Assembly: GCA_002307215.1 (NCBI GenBank) | Contig: DBTU01000028.1 | Location: 32,718 to 96,717, forward strand | Direction: 5' to 3' | Source: Lachnoclostridium sp. UBA1308 | Lineage (GTDB): Bacteria; Bacillota; Clostridia; Lachnospirales; Lachnospiraceae | Length of the DNA: 64,000 bases | Shown here: piece after piece, positions 27,101 through 35,430 of the stretch | Layout of the letters: every line of letters starts with the position of its first letter | Position numbering within the stretch: position 1 is the first letter of the stretch | Position numbers and translations under genes: made by a program | The notes under the pieces: model-generated | What the model was told of the DNA's origin: nothing | What the model saw: the letters and a program-made list of their open reading frames with translations, nothing else | The model's database searches: none

Positions 27101-27898
27101 CTCGTAGTTGCCCTCTTTCCTTAATGCCTCCAGTAAATTGCGGTCGGATAACAGAGCCTGTGTATAGGCAGAAGGCCCCCCCGCTTCCTCACAGATCCCA
27201 AGAGCCTTATCCGTCTTTCTATATAAATCGCCAAGTACAATATCAATATAACCCAGAAGTTCCCTCATCCATTGTGTCCCGGACATCTCATCCACGGACG
27301 TCAGTTCATACATCCTAATCTTATCTTCAATCCAGCTCTTTGGCCAAGGTGCACTCATTGAGAAGCTGTATAGCTGTAGAATCAACTCTTCCACCGGCGC
27401 ATCCGATTTTGAATAAGAATAGCTTTCAATAAAGTCGTGAAAATCTTCACTGCCGTCCTCATACCAGCGTTCCAAAAGATCCGAAATAACATCGGACTTC
27501 ATTAGTGTAATCTCTGATTCCTCCGCGATCTTAAAGGAAGGATCCAGATCAATCGAATGAAAATAATTGCGGATAACATTTAGACAGAAGCTGTGAATCG
27601 TGGTGATCTGTGCACTTTGCAAAAGGGACAGCTGTTTCTGAAGGTGAAGATTACCCGGTTGCTCCATAAGCTTTCGGTCAATTGCTTCTCCGATACGAGA
27701 ACGCATCTCCGCTGCTGCGACGTTAGTAAATGTCACCACCAGTAAATGATCGATATCCATCGGGTGCTCACCCTCAACAATCATAGAAATAATACGTTCC
27801 ACAAGAACAGCAGTCTTTCCCGATCCTGCTGCCGCGGAAACAAGTAAATTCTTATTCCTCGTATCAATTACCATTTGCTGTGCTTTTGTCCAAGCCAC
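24179..27898 (-). CDS. addA: ATP-dependent helicase/nuclease subunit A
   Basis: AddA with AddB processes double-strand DNA ends for recombination in Firmicutes. About 1239 residues. A UvrD-type helicase has Walker A SAAAGSGKTAVLVERII near residue 25, VTFTNVAAAEMR (Ia), DLEHFALEIL, IDEYQDSN (Walker B) and MSIHKSKGLEFPVVFVAG (motif V) with YVAMTRAKEKLILSG (VI). A C-terminal RecB-like nuclease domain is marked by QGIIDVFFEEEGELVLLDYKSD. I prefer GTG 27898 (VAWTKAQQ) because GAGGTG is correctly spaced before it; GTG 27907 would overlap that site. It follows addB, separated by about 100 nt that contain two hairpins. Confidence 0.95.
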   Translation of the reverse strand: MAWTKAQQMVIDTRNKNLLVSAAAGSGKTAVLVERIISMIVEGEHPMDIDHLLVVTFTNVAAAEMRSRIGEAIDRKLMEQPGNLHLQKQLSLLQSAQITTIHSFCLNVIRNYFHSIDLDPSFKIAEESEITLMKSDVISDLLERWYEDGSEDFHDFIESYSYSKSDAPVEELILQLYSFSMSAPWPKSWIEDKIRMYELTSVDEMSGTQWMRELLGYIDIVLGDLYRKTDKALGICEEAGGPSAYTQALLSDRNLLEALRKEGNYEEYAERFSKISFERLSSKKEEGVLQWKKDKVKELREEVKKGIKDIENQFFFQPPEEMLADMNAVGRVMKILFQLTLEFMQEFAKKKEEKNLIDFNDLEHFALEILVKRQDQQIIPTNAALELSEQYEEILIDEYQDSNMVQETILHNISREAMGTPNRFMVGDVKQSIYKFRLAMPEIFMEKYEKYSCEECTADGQINQHQRIDLDRNFRSRAFVLDYVNMIFEQLMHKSVGGVEYDEAASLKYGELFEEILTNSDGGEIISEEIKSRIGSEIELLLVTNENLPDQQMSEISEVSSKEDSEEAVYTKKELEARAIAHKIRELTDPTTGMLVFDRKKMLHKPATYKDIVILLRSMSGWSEVFVNTLMQEGIPAYADTGTGYFQTLEIMTILNMLRIIDNPRQDIPLTGVLYSPIVGVTSTELAFVRAFSRNTSMYLALQKYAKEGSNEQLREKLLRFSETLESFRSMVNHKPIHEIIQTVFDQTGYYYYVSAMPGGERRKANLDMLISQAVRFEKGSYSRLFHFIRYIEKLNRYEVDFGEASATGEQDDTVRIMSIHKSKGLEFPVVFVAGMSKQFNMQDIRNSIVLHNELGAGPEYIDNKKRTKVPTLMKKVIQRKVQIENMGEELRVLYVAMTRAKEKLILSGYLKSLEDIKGGDFSFFEIMSARSYMDWILPATVNKIGNKSITVVPMEKLLSQEVTRQIFIHKDTEELLRIDPEIIYDQGMKEKIENRFNYEYPFINEAGLKVKMTVSELKKLGQYEPEELSMNLISETAKKTKDQVPSPELSVTVPNFINRKDEILLGTDRGTLYHKVLELLDLSRVKDSSGLMPELRRMVQESFIKESDLEKLNYDYINRFISSDVAERMRQAAYANQLHKEKQFVMGLKASEVLPDINSEELILVQGIIDVFFEEEGELVLLDYKSDLVTEEEQLIKRYKVQLEYYCKALEQILKKRVKEMIIYSLPLGKEIRIDSPN

Positions 27899-27931
27899 GA
27901 TTCTCACCTCACTATACCTTTTATTAAACCC

Positions 27932-28013
27932 GGAAGAAGTTCAGAATGAAATTCCAATGGATTTCATTCTGCAGTTCTTCCCAAGTGAATTGTGCCTTTT
28001 ACAATTCACTTGG
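27932..28013. repeat. Two strong hairpins between addB and addA
   Basis: Hairpin 1 (27932-27981): GGAAGAA/TTCTTCC and AGAATGAAAT/ATTTCATTCT. Hairpin 2 (27981-28013): a perfect 13-bp stem, CCAAGTGAATTGT/ACAATTCACTTGG, with a 7-nt loop. The addB stop codon (28001-27999) lies at the edge of the hairpin 2 loop. They abut each other and could attenuate addA relative to addB. Confidence 0.7.
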
Positions 28014-31000
28014 TTTCCAGATTTCAGCCTTTATCTCCTCGACCGGCTTTTTAGCCAGATTCCGGTAGTTAAACCCTGGCAGCCTCAGGTCAAAGCCGCA
28101 GGCACTTTTATAATCACAATAGGTACAGGCGATCTCTTCACCGATACGGTACGGATTTAGTCTTGTGTCTCCGTCAAGTATCTGCTTGTTATCCTCTGTC
28201 AACTTCCGGTTAACATAATCTGTCATAGCCTTTATCTGCTTTCCTCCGGCTGCGGCTGACCGCTTGGTTAATTCGCCATCCTTATTTGTCTCTGCCGGAA
28301 TAATATCTGACTTCACTGATACTGACAGCTTCATATCCGGACCCGCAAGTTTAGAGTCCATAAGGGCTAATACCTGCTTGTCATCATTGACCAATCCGTT
28401 CATCCGAAGACTTTTGTAGATATCCTCTTCTGACTGATCTGATTTCGCTACGATGGGATCATCGATATGATAATAAAATATCCCTGCCGGAATAATTTCC
28501 TTCTCCGGTCGTCCGGCCTGTACATAATCCATGGCGGCGCTTAAATAGATAGAGAGTTGCTGTTGCAGTCCATAATATACCTTCCCAATATCAAAGAAGG
28601 TATTGCCTGACTTATAATCAATGACACGGACATAAACCTTATCCTCTGTCTCATAAAGATCAAGACGGTCAATTCGTCCTCGCAACGACAAGGTTTCATT
28701 TAAAATATGATGAAAGGGCATCTCATAGCCAGCCGGTTCAAAGGCCCCTTGCTTAATCTGATTGCATAAAGCCCACAGGGTCCTTACTGTTATCCGTTCA
28801 ATACGTTTAATCAGATACTCACTGCGTTTTGTACTCATCAAGAAGGAATTTTCATACTCCTCCACCGCATGTCCTACACTTTCAATGGCCCATTCCTCTC
28901 GAACCTCATCCGGAATTGTATGCCAGGTATAGTCTTCGGTATCGAGTCGTTTGGAGAAATGGTCAATCGCATTATGAAAAATATTACCGATATCAGGAAT
29001 CGCAAGCTTATATTCCTGGCGTTCTTCCAGGCTAAGCCCGTAAGACATAAAATGAGAAAAGGCACAGCCCGCATAGCGTTCCAGCCGTGTTACACTCCCC
29101 TTAAGTTCCATCGAATACAGGAGCATCGCAGCCTCCTTCGAGATCCCTTTTTCCAAATTAATATAGAAAGCGCCTCTGACAAGTTGCTCCAGTATGCGAT
29201 TTTTATCCTGATCCAGATGGTAGTGCAGATAAAGTTCCTTGAAAAGATCCGACATGTCCTTCTTATGATAATTACGGAGACCCTCAGCTAAAAATGAAAT
29301 TCCCTCATCCGTCAGAATCTGTTCCAACTCATCAGTGCTTTCCTCCTCCCGAACTTTAAGTAGCGGAAACAACTGCTTTAGCTTCCCAATTAAAAAGGAG
29401 GGATTTACCGACTTACCCTCTGCATTTACCTTATGATATGTGATATAAAGCCTATGACTCGGCTTTGTTATATTCAGATAGATATAAAATTGCTCCTGAT
29501 ACGCCTGCTGCCGTTTCGTCGGGGCAATTTCAATATCGTTATTAATTAACAATTCTCGTTCCATATCTGAGAGGATTCCGCCGCTTCCGATTGCCTTTGG
29601 AATTAATCCCTCATTTACCCCGAGGAAAAAGAGTGCCTTGATGTTCTTTAATCTCGTTCTCTCGGTATCACCAACAACAACCTCATCCACACCGGGCGGA
29701 ATCAGTCCGACTTTAACCTCCATAAATCCGGTTTCTAATATTTCACAAAATTCCTTCAGGCTACAATTTTCATCCCCGAGTAACAGCACCATCTGATCAT
29801 ATAGTTCCATGACTATACGGTAAACTTGCTCATACTCCTTAGCAACCAAGGGTTGTTCCTCCGTAAAGCAAGTGCGATAATTTTCCAACTTCTGTTCAAT
29901 ACCTAAACGCAATCCAAGATCATAAAGTGCTGCTGTATAATCCCTAAGCGTCTTCTTTTTATCTTTTAGAACCTCATAAAGAGGTAGGATATCCGCCATG
30001 AATAAACTTCGGATCTTATTTAAATGCTCTAGCGTTATGCCGTCTTTGTTCCTTATTCTCCTTACAAAGGGTTCTCTCCAACCTCTATACCCTCGGATTC
30101 CGGCTGCTATGATATAATTTTCCAAAAAGTCTATCTCTTCCTCAACTATGTCTGTCAGCCCGGTTCGTAAATAACGAAGTACTCCTTCATAGCTAAAATC
30201 TTCGCTGATTATGACCAGTGCCGAGCGCAGAAGCTCTACATACGGATTACCGAGGATGTCTTTCTTATAGTCAATAAAGCAAGGAATCTGAGCCTTGGCA
30301 AAACTTCGTTTTGCAATTCGCCCGTATTCCTCAACATCACCCGATACCACTGCAATATCGTGATAACGATAACCCTCCTCCCTTACCAGCCTTTTAATCT
30401 CTCCGGCAACAAAGACAATCTCTGCCTCAGTATCTCTGGCTGTATATACGGATATATCTTTCTGCTCTTCTTCGTAAGCTTGATACGGGTAACGAAAAAT
30501 GTTATGTTCCAGGGACGCTAATGACATGGATTTGTTAAACCGATAAGGCACACCGTTGTTGCCTGTCCCCACATAAATAGAAGGTTCTACTCGAACTCCG
30601 GTCTCTTCGGCTATTTTAGTAAGCTTGTGAATTGTTTTCTTACTGAGACCAAATAACATGTATTCCTCATTGTCACTTATATTCTCTCTGACATCAATAG
30701 TAACAGTGACCATAACCTTCTTGGCATTCGTCAGCATTTTCGCAAGGAGTTCATATTGGCAGGGAGTAAAACCGGTGAAGCCATCCAGACAGATGACCGA
30801 GTTTTTGAGCCATTTTGATTGATCAATTACTTTATTTAATACCGTAAAGATTTCCTCTGCGGTGATATAACGTTCCTTCATAAAATCTTGAAAGCCTTCG
30901 TATACCGTTAGTAGATCTGTGAGCTTTGCGCTTAAGACAGGTTTCCCTGTGGCAATTTCCTGCATTTTCTGAATATCTTCCGGTTTTATATTATACTGAT

Positions 31001-31388
31001 AAAATTCGGATAGAACTGATTTCAGTTCGCTTACAAATCCGGGCTTCTTTACATTCGTACCAAAAAGAATTAAATTCTTTCTCTTCTCTGCAACCACCTT
31101 GCGAAGTACCATACTTTTACCTGTATCCTCAAGAACCGGTAAATCTCCACCTCCAACCTCGTCAAAGATACGGTAGGCAAAGCGCAGAAAACTAAGGATA
31201 TCAACGTTCATGACTCCGTGTTCCGGATGCATGGTAACAATATCCTTCTGCGTCTGCAATGTGAATTGTTCCGGCACAATGACCAGATAATCTGTATCAG
31301 GATTTTCCTTCGACTGCTTTATTACCTCTTGGTATAATTGATAAGATTTGCCCGCTCCGGCACTTCCGGAAAATATTTGTAAGGACAT
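27999..31388 (-). CDS. addB: ATP-dependent helicase/nuclease subunit B
   Basis: AddB is the second nuclease and the Chi-scanning subunit of AddAB. About 1129 residues, beginning SLQIFSGSAGAGKSYQLYQE (intact Walker A). The rest of the helicase core is degenerate, as usual for AddB. The C-terminal nuclease domain has RGRIDRLDL and RVIDYKSG. The iron-sulfur staple is present: Cys in YAGCAFSHF and the distal CTYCDYKSAC. ATG 31388 follows GGAGGG at good distance; an earlier in-frame ATG at 31421 lacks a site. It diverges from a small membrane protein gene. Confidence 0.94.
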   Translation of the reverse strand: MSLQIFSGSAGAGKSYQLYQEVIKQSKENPDTDYLVIVPEQFTLQTQKDIVTMHPEHGVMNVDILSFLRFAYRIFDEVGGGDLPVLEDTGKSMVLRKVVAEKRKNLILFGTNVKKPGFVSELKSVLSEFYQYNIKPEDIQKMQEIATGKPVLSAKLTDLLTVYEGFQDFMKERYITAEEIFTVLNKVIDQSKWLKNSVICLDGFTGFTPCQYELLAKMLTNAKKVMVTVTIDVRENISDNEEYMLFGLSKKTIHKLTKIAEETGVRVEPSIYVGTGNNGVPYRFNKSMSLASLEHNIFRYPYQAYEEEQKDISVYTARDTEAEIVFVAGEIKRLVREEGYRYHDIAVVSGDVEEYGRIAKRSFAKAQIPCFIDYKKDILGNPYVELLRSALVIISEDFSYEGVLRYLRTGLTDIVEEEIDFLENYIIAAGIRGYRGWREPFVRRIRNKDGITLEHLNKIRSLFMADILPLYEVLKDKKKTLRDYTAALYDLGLRLGIEQKLENYRTCFTEEQPLVAKEYEQVYRIVMELYDQMVLLLGDENCSLKEFCEILETGFMEVKVGLIPPGVDEVVVGDTERTRLKNIKALFFLGVNEGLIPKAIGSGGILSDMERELLINNDIEIAPTKRQQAYQEQFYIYLNITKPSHRLYITYHKVNAEGKSVNPSFLIGKLKQLFPLLKVREEESTDELEQILTDEGISFLAEGLRNYHKKDMSDLFKELYLHYHLDQDKNRILEQLVRGAFYINLEKGISKEAAMLLYSMELKGSVTRLERYAGCAFSHFMSYGLSLEERQEYKLAIPDIGNIFHNAIDHFSKRLDTEDYTWHTIPDEVREEWAIESVGHAVEEYENSFLMSTKRSEYLIKRIERITVRTLWALCNQIKQGAFEPAGYEMPFHHILNETLSLRGRIDRLDLYETEDKVYVRVIDYKSGNTFFDIGKVYYGLQQQLSIYLSAAMDYVQAGRPEKEIIPAGIFYYHIDDPIVAKSDQSEEDIYKSLRMNGLVNDDKQVLALMDSKLAGPDMKLSVSVKSDIIPAETNKDGELTKRSAAAGGKQIKAMTDYVNRKLTEDNKQILDGDTRLNPYRIGEEIACTYCDYKSACGFDLRLPGFNYRNLAKKPVEEIKAEIWKPSEL

Positions 31389-31491
31389 AAAATATCCCTC
31401 CACTTTGGAATTTCTCTGCATAATTTATTCTTAAGACTAATAATATATATTAAAACAAGACATGAAGCGTAAAATGCTTCGGAGGATAGAG

Positions 31492-31929
31492 ATGGCAAAG
31501 ACAAAAATAGTCGTTATCCAATTAAAAGAAATCATATATACTGTGATTTTTGCAGCATTAGGTGTTCTTCTGATACTACTTCTGATTGTAATGTTTAAAG
31601 GTAATAAGGGTGATGAGACAGCTTCAAACGATACCGATCTGTATAATGCAGGCGTATATACCTCTTCGATTTCCTTAAACGACACCGCATATAATCTTGA
31701 GGTTGTAGTGGATAGCAACCATATCAATTCTGTTACGATACTTAATATCGATGATGCAATTACCACATTGTATCCGCTTGTTGAGCCCTCACTAGTGGCA
31801 ATTAATGACCAGCTCTGTAATGATGTTTCAATTGATCAGGTGGAGATCGATGAAGATAAGCAATATACCGAGCAGCTTCTGATTGAAGCAATCAACGTTG
31901 CACTTGATAAAGCAAAATCAACGGAATAA
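31492..31929 (+). CDS. Small membrane-anchored protein with an FMN-binding-like domain
   Basis: 145 residues: a transmembrane anchor at residues 14-36 (IIYTVIFAALGVLLILLLIV), a short polar linker, then a domain beginning GVYTSSISLNDTAYNLEVVV and containing DSNHINSVTIL and EDKQYTEQLLIEAI. The alternation of strands and the G-Y-T start resemble the FMN-binding-type extracytoplasmic domains common in Lachnospiraceae, but no flavin-attaching Ser/Thr motif is clear. Start 31492 follows GGAGG. The stem-loop at 31943-31979 terminates it. Function unknown. Confidence 0.6.
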   Translation: MAKTKIVVIQLKEIIYTVIFAALGVLLILLLIVMFKGNKGDETASNDTDLYNAGVYTSSISLNDTAYNLEVVVDSNHINSVTILNIDDAITTLYPLVEPSLVAINDQLCNDVSIDQVEIDEDKQYTEQLLIEAINVALDKAKSTE

Positions 31930-31942
31930 GTCATATTCTTCC

Positions 31943-31979
31943 GGATGCCAAAAAGCCTATCCCCGGCTTTTTGGCATCC
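31943..31979. terminator. Bidirectional terminator
   Basis: GGATGCCAAAAAGCC (31943-31957) and GGCTTTTTGGCATCC (31965-31979) form a perfect 15-bp stem with a 7-nt loop. It sits between the convergent ends of the membrane protein gene and degV, so it can serve both. Confidence 0.85.
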
Positions 31980-31996
31980 ACTTATTTAATATAGTT

Positions 31997-32875
31997 CTAA
32001 AAATACTTTTGATAAGGAGACATTTCGTTAAGAAAGATTATTCCAATAATACCGGGACCCGTATGAGCACCAATCGCACAACCGACGTAATTCTCCAAAA
32101 AACCTTTGCAGCCGTAGAGTGCTATCAGCTGCTGCTTTACCATAAGCATGGTCGGTAAATCATCACCATGTACAATCCCTATCCATTGGTTCTGAAGCTC
32201 TACACCACGCTCACCCACGATATTTATCAGCCTCTTTAAAGCTTTCTGTCTTCCCCTTATTTTTTCTATTGCCTCTAAGGCACCGGCATCATTTACCTCA
32301 ATAATCGGTTTAATGTCCAGTAAGCCTCCGGCAATCGCAGAGGTTCTGCTTAAACGCCCTCCCTTAAACAGGTATTCCAGTGTATTCACAGTAAAGACTT
32401 GTTCCATATGCTCACAATGCCAATGAATCGCATCAATTATCTCCTGTTTCGCTGCACCCTTTTTCTGCATCAGGAGAGCATAATAAGTTACAAGGCCAAA
32501 ACCGATGGAGGCACATTTGGAATCAATAATCGTCAGATCAAACTCTGTATACAGTTCCAGAAGTTCTGCCTTCGCAAGATTTGCAGCATTATAGGTACCT
32601 GCTATTCCGGTGGAAAAGCAGATATAGATCACTTCATCTCCTCGCTCGGCATATGGCAAAAAATTATCAAAAAACATCTGCGAATTGATATGATAGGTTT
32701 TAACATCCTTCCCGCTTCGAAGGATGTTATAGAATTCCTCGGGCATCAAGTTCGTTCCGTCAAAGTAGTCCTTCTCATCAATTACTACAGGAGTAGGTAT
32801 CACATGAAGGTTAAACTCATCAATGACCCATCTGGGTGTATCGGAAGCTGAATCAGTAATAATCTTAAGTGCCAT
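31997..32875 (-). CDS. DegV-family fatty-acid-binding protein
   Basis: DegV/FakB proteins bind fatty acids and present them to a fatty-acid kinase. The 292 residues open LKIITDSASDTP, the classic N-terminal motif, and contain ICFSTGIAGTYNAANLAK (the Ser/Thr pocket), DSKCASIGFGLVTYYA and LFKGGRLSRTSA, all typical. The C-terminal GAHTGPGIIGIIFL closes the fatty-acid pocket. GGAG lies just before ATG 32875. No fakA is adjacent. It precedes the bidirectional terminator and follows nadE on the same strand. Confidence 0.9.
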   Translation of the reverse strand: MALKIITDSASDTPRWVIDEFNLHVIPTPVVIDEKDYFDGTNLMPEEFYNILRSGKDVKTYHINSQMFFDNFLPYAERGDEVIYICFSTGIAGTYNAANLAKAELLELYTEFDLTIIDSKCASIGFGLVTYYALLMQKKGAAKQEIIDAIHWHCEHMEQVFTVNTLEYLFKGGRLSRTSAIAGGLLDIKPIIEVNDAGALEAIEKIRGRQKALKRLINIVGERGVELQNQWIGIVHGDDLPTMLMVKQQLIALYGCKGFLENYVGCAIGAHTGPGIIGIIFLNEMSPYQKYF

Positions 32876-32957
32876 AAACTCTCCGTTCTGCCGTTGACGG
32901 CGCATAAGTATGCCTAGTGAATCCGAGTAATTTATATAAGCTTGTACTGAGGATTAC

Positions 32958-34883
32958 TTACAGTTTCTCCAGTTCTTTCATCCAAAGAGCTGCCGATGCA
33001 TCGCTCGGCATTCTCAAATCACCGCGCGGGGATACGGAAACGCTTCCGACCTTAGGCCCATCCGGCAGACAGGAACGCTTAAACTGCTGGGAGAAAAATC
33101 GTCTGTAGAATACCTTTAGCCATTTTAATATTTCCTGGTCCCCATAGCTATGGGCAAAGGCTATTTTCGCAAACCGATATACCTTACTAGGCTCAAATCC
33201 AAATCTTAATATATAATACAAGAAGAAGTCGTGCAATTCATAAGGCCCCACAATGTCCTCTGTCTTCTGAGATATTTCTCCATCACTCGGAGGCAACAGC
33301 TCAGGACTGACCGGTGTGTCTAGGATGTCTGAAAGAACCTCCCGAAGTAAACAAACTTCTGCCGTATCGGCGTAATAAGTAACCAAGTATCGTACCAGCG
33401 TTTTAGGTACGGAGGAATTCACTCCATACATAGACATATGATCCCCATTATAGGTAGCCCAGCCAAGTGCCAACTCCGACATATCTCCGGTACCGACAAC
33501 AAAGCCGTTATATTTACCGGCGACATCCATCAAAACCTGTGTTCTCTCCCTTGCCTGGCTATTCTCATAAGTCAAATCATGATTGTTGCTGTCATGCCCA
33601 ATATCCCTAAAATGAAGCTCTACTGCCTCCCTAATCGGTATTTCCATAAGGGTAACTCCAAGACATTTTGCCAGTGTTACTGCATTACTGTAGGTTCTGT
33701 CCGTAGTTCCAAAGCAAGGCATTGTTATAGCTATGATGCCTTTTTTATCTAAATCAAGCATTTCAAAAGCTTTATAAGTCACTAATAGGGCTAAAGTGGA
33801 ATCGAGGCCTCCCGAGACACCGATTACTGCACATTTCGCGCCAATATGGGCCAATCTTGTCTTTAATCCGATTGCCTGAATACTCAGAATATCTTTACAT
33901 CGCTTATCCCGATCAGCCTTTACAGACGGAACAAAAGGTGCCGGATCAATATATCTTGTTAACAAAATCTCCGGTAACAGGCCACTTTCCTCCTTAAAGG
34001 CAAAATCAATTATTTTGTGGGTTTGCGTATTATACTTGTAATATGTATTCATTCTTCTACGCTCACTCTTTAATCTTCCGAGATCCAGTTCGCTTGAGAT
34101 CATACCATTATCAAAGGTTTTTGATTCTATCAGTAATGATCCATTCTCAACAATCATATTATGGCCTGCAAATACTAAGTCTGTGGTAGATTCTCCCTCT
34201 CCGGCATCACTATAAAGATATCCACAAATCAGTCTTGCGGAATGGCTTTTCACAAGATCTCTGCGATATACATCCTTACCGGTCAACTCATCACTGGCTG
34301 ACAGATTAACTATTACCGTTGCTCCGGCCATACAATGCCAGGTACTGGGAGGCTGAGGTATCCACAGATCCTCGCATATTTCAATCCCCAGTACAAATTC
34401 CGGTAAATTACTGCAGCGAAATAAGATATGGGATCCGAAGAAAACGGGGTCCCCCATTAAATCAACAAGTATCGGTTCAAGAATTCCTTCCGCAAAGTGT
34501 CTGGCTTCGTAGAATTCTGTATAATTCGGTATATTCATCTTAGGAACTAACCCAAGTACTTTTCCATCCTGTAGGACTGCCGCAGTATTATATAGCTTTC
34601 CACAGACAGCAAATGGAAATCCTACCACCGCAACCACATCTTTCCCCTTCGTAAAATCTGCAATCCGCTTTATTGCTTGAACTGCCCCCTCAAGCAGAGT
34701 ATCACAAAGGAACAAATCTCCGCAGGTATAGCCGGTAACACAAAGTTCAGGAAAGGCAATCAGTTTATTACCCTTCTTCTGTGCTTCCTCGATTAATTCC
34801 ATGATTTTTAGTGTATTATATTCACAATCAGCCACCCTGATCACCGGAGTGGCTGCAGCAACCCGTACCATTCCATGCTTCAT
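32958..34883 (-). CDS. nadE: Glutamine-dependent NAD+ synthetase
   Basis: Converts nicotinate adenine dinucleotide to NAD+, taking ammonia from glutamine. 641 residues with two domains. The N-terminal nitrilase-type glutaminase (AFPELCVTGYTCGD, and IEICEDLWIP with the nucleophile Cys) is followed by the synthetase with the PP-loop VIGVSGGLDSTLALLV. Further ATP and substrate contacts are VVGTGDMSELALGW and GVNSSVPKTLV. The long form does not need free ammonia. ATG 34883 follows GGAGGAG; an earlier ATG at 34898 lies within that site. Confidence 0.95.
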   Translation of the reverse strand: MKHGMVRVAAATPVIRVADCEYNTLKIMELIEEAQKKGNKLIAFPELCVTGYTCGDLFLCDTLLEGAVQAIKRIADFTKGKDVVAVVGFPFAVCGKLYNTAAVLQDGKVLGLVPKMNIPNYTEFYEARHFAEGILEPILVDLMGDPVFFGSHILFRCSNLPEFVLGIEICEDLWIPQPPSTWHCMAGATVIVNLSASDELTGKDVYRRDLVKSHSARLICGYLYSDAGEGESTTDLVFAGHNMIVENGSLLIESKTFDNGMISSELDLGRLKSERRRMNTYYKYNTQTHKIIDFAFKEESGLLPEILLTRYIDPAPFVPSVKADRDKRCKDILSIQAIGLKTRLAHIGAKCAVIGVSGGLDSTLALLVTYKAFEMLDLDKKGIIAITMPCFGTTDRTYSNAVTLAKCLGVTLMEIPIREAVELHFRDIGHDSNNHDLTYENSQARERTQVLMDVAGKYNGFVVGTGDMSELALGWATYNGDHMSMYGVNSSVPKTLVRYLVTYYADTAEVCLLREVLSDILDTPVSPELLPPSDGEISQKTEDIVGPYELHDFFLYYILRFGFEPSKVYRFAKIAFAHSYGDQEILKWLKVFYRRFFSQQFKRSCLPDGPKVGSVSVSPRGDLRMPSDASAALWMKELEKL

Positions 34884-35081
34884 AGAACTCCTCCTCATTC
34901 GCCTGTTATTTCACTATTAAAACAATTATAAATTTCTATCATTGAAAAGACAAGAAAATTCGTATTTCGGTACTATAACTTTCTAAAGAAAAAATATTGT
35001 GTCCGTCCAGTCGGCACCACATTGCCGAGCGCAGTGAGCGAATACAAACATCTTTCTTACGCTTAAGTTCACATCTATAGC
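34884..35081. other. Intergenic DNA between nadE and the repeat/RNA locus
   Basis: Holds a short GC-rich patch (GTCCAGTCGGCACC ... GAGCGCAGTGAGCG, about 35009-35040) and otherwise AT-rich DNA. No gene was recognised. It leads into repeat copy 2, the terminator and the RNA gene described separately. Confidence 0.35.
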
Positions 35082-35121
35082 GGAGCGTTTTTTATGTAAT
35101 AGGACGCAATTTCCTATTACA
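35082..35121. repeat. TAATAGGA palindromic repeat, copy 2
   Basis: GGAGCGTTTTTTATGTAATA, then GGACGCAATTTCCTATTACA. This is nearly identical to 18910-18949, including the GGAGCG-T-run lead. The 10-bp arms TGTAATAGGA/TCCTATTACA enclose CGCAATT. It lies directly beyond the terminator of the RNA gene. Confidence 0.75.
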
Positions 35122-35122
35122 C

Positions 35123-35147
35123 AAAAAAGCGGCTATAAGCCGCTTTT
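35123..35147 (-). terminator. Strong terminator of the structured RNA
   Basis: AAAGCGGCT/AGCCGCTTT form a 9-bp GC-rich stem with loop TAT. A run of T residues follows on the minus strand, and the A-run opposite makes it nearly symmetrical. Confidence 0.85.
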
Positions 35148-35340
35148 ATCTTTCGTATTGCACCCGAAATGCCGTTTCCTGAATTTTGACTCCTAGCTAA
35201 GCTAGGTGGGTAACCGCACATAAGCTTCTGCCTTCCACTGCAAACGGTGGCCTGACATCTACTTAAGAATAATAGGAATCCCGTATTTCATCATGTAGGT
35301 TCAAAATGTCAGGATTGTCGTACATCTCAGGAATTACTTT
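35148..35340 (-). ncRNA. ssrS: Structured RNA, candidate 6S RNA
   Basis: No protein frame is apparent, but the locus has a near-consensus promoter and a strong terminator about 195 nt apart. The predicted ends pair as a closing stem: CCTGAGATGT (35331-35322) with GCATTTCGGG (35172-35163), ten pairs including G-U. Inside, CCTGACAT/ATGTCAGG, CCAC/GTGG and CCTAGC/GCTAGG stems are visible. The two ends resemble E. coli 6S RNA (CTGAGATGT near the 5' end, CGGCAT-TCGG near the 3' end). 6S binds the sigma-A holoenzyme and tempers transcription. The internal stems look more branched than textbook 6S, so a different stable RNA remains possible. Confidence 0.6.
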
Positions 35341-35346
35341 AATATT

Positions 35347-35375
35347 ATTATAGCCTATAATCCACCGTTTTTCAA
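35347..35375 (-). promoter_or_regulatory. Near-consensus promoter of the structured RNA
   Basis: TTGAAA (35375-35370), 17 nt, TATAAT (35352-35347). The -10 is perfect and the -35 has one mismatch, the strongest promoter I see in the window. The predicted start is A near 35340. Confidence 0.85.
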
Positions 35376-35430
35376 GGTTTTTATCAGACTATTCTCTGGA
35401 AATACTTGTAATACATGTTTTCATAATAGG

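Noticed and set aside
35009..35040. GC-rich patch as a tRNA or leader
   Set aside because: It cannot be folded into a cloverleaf and matches no known leader motif.
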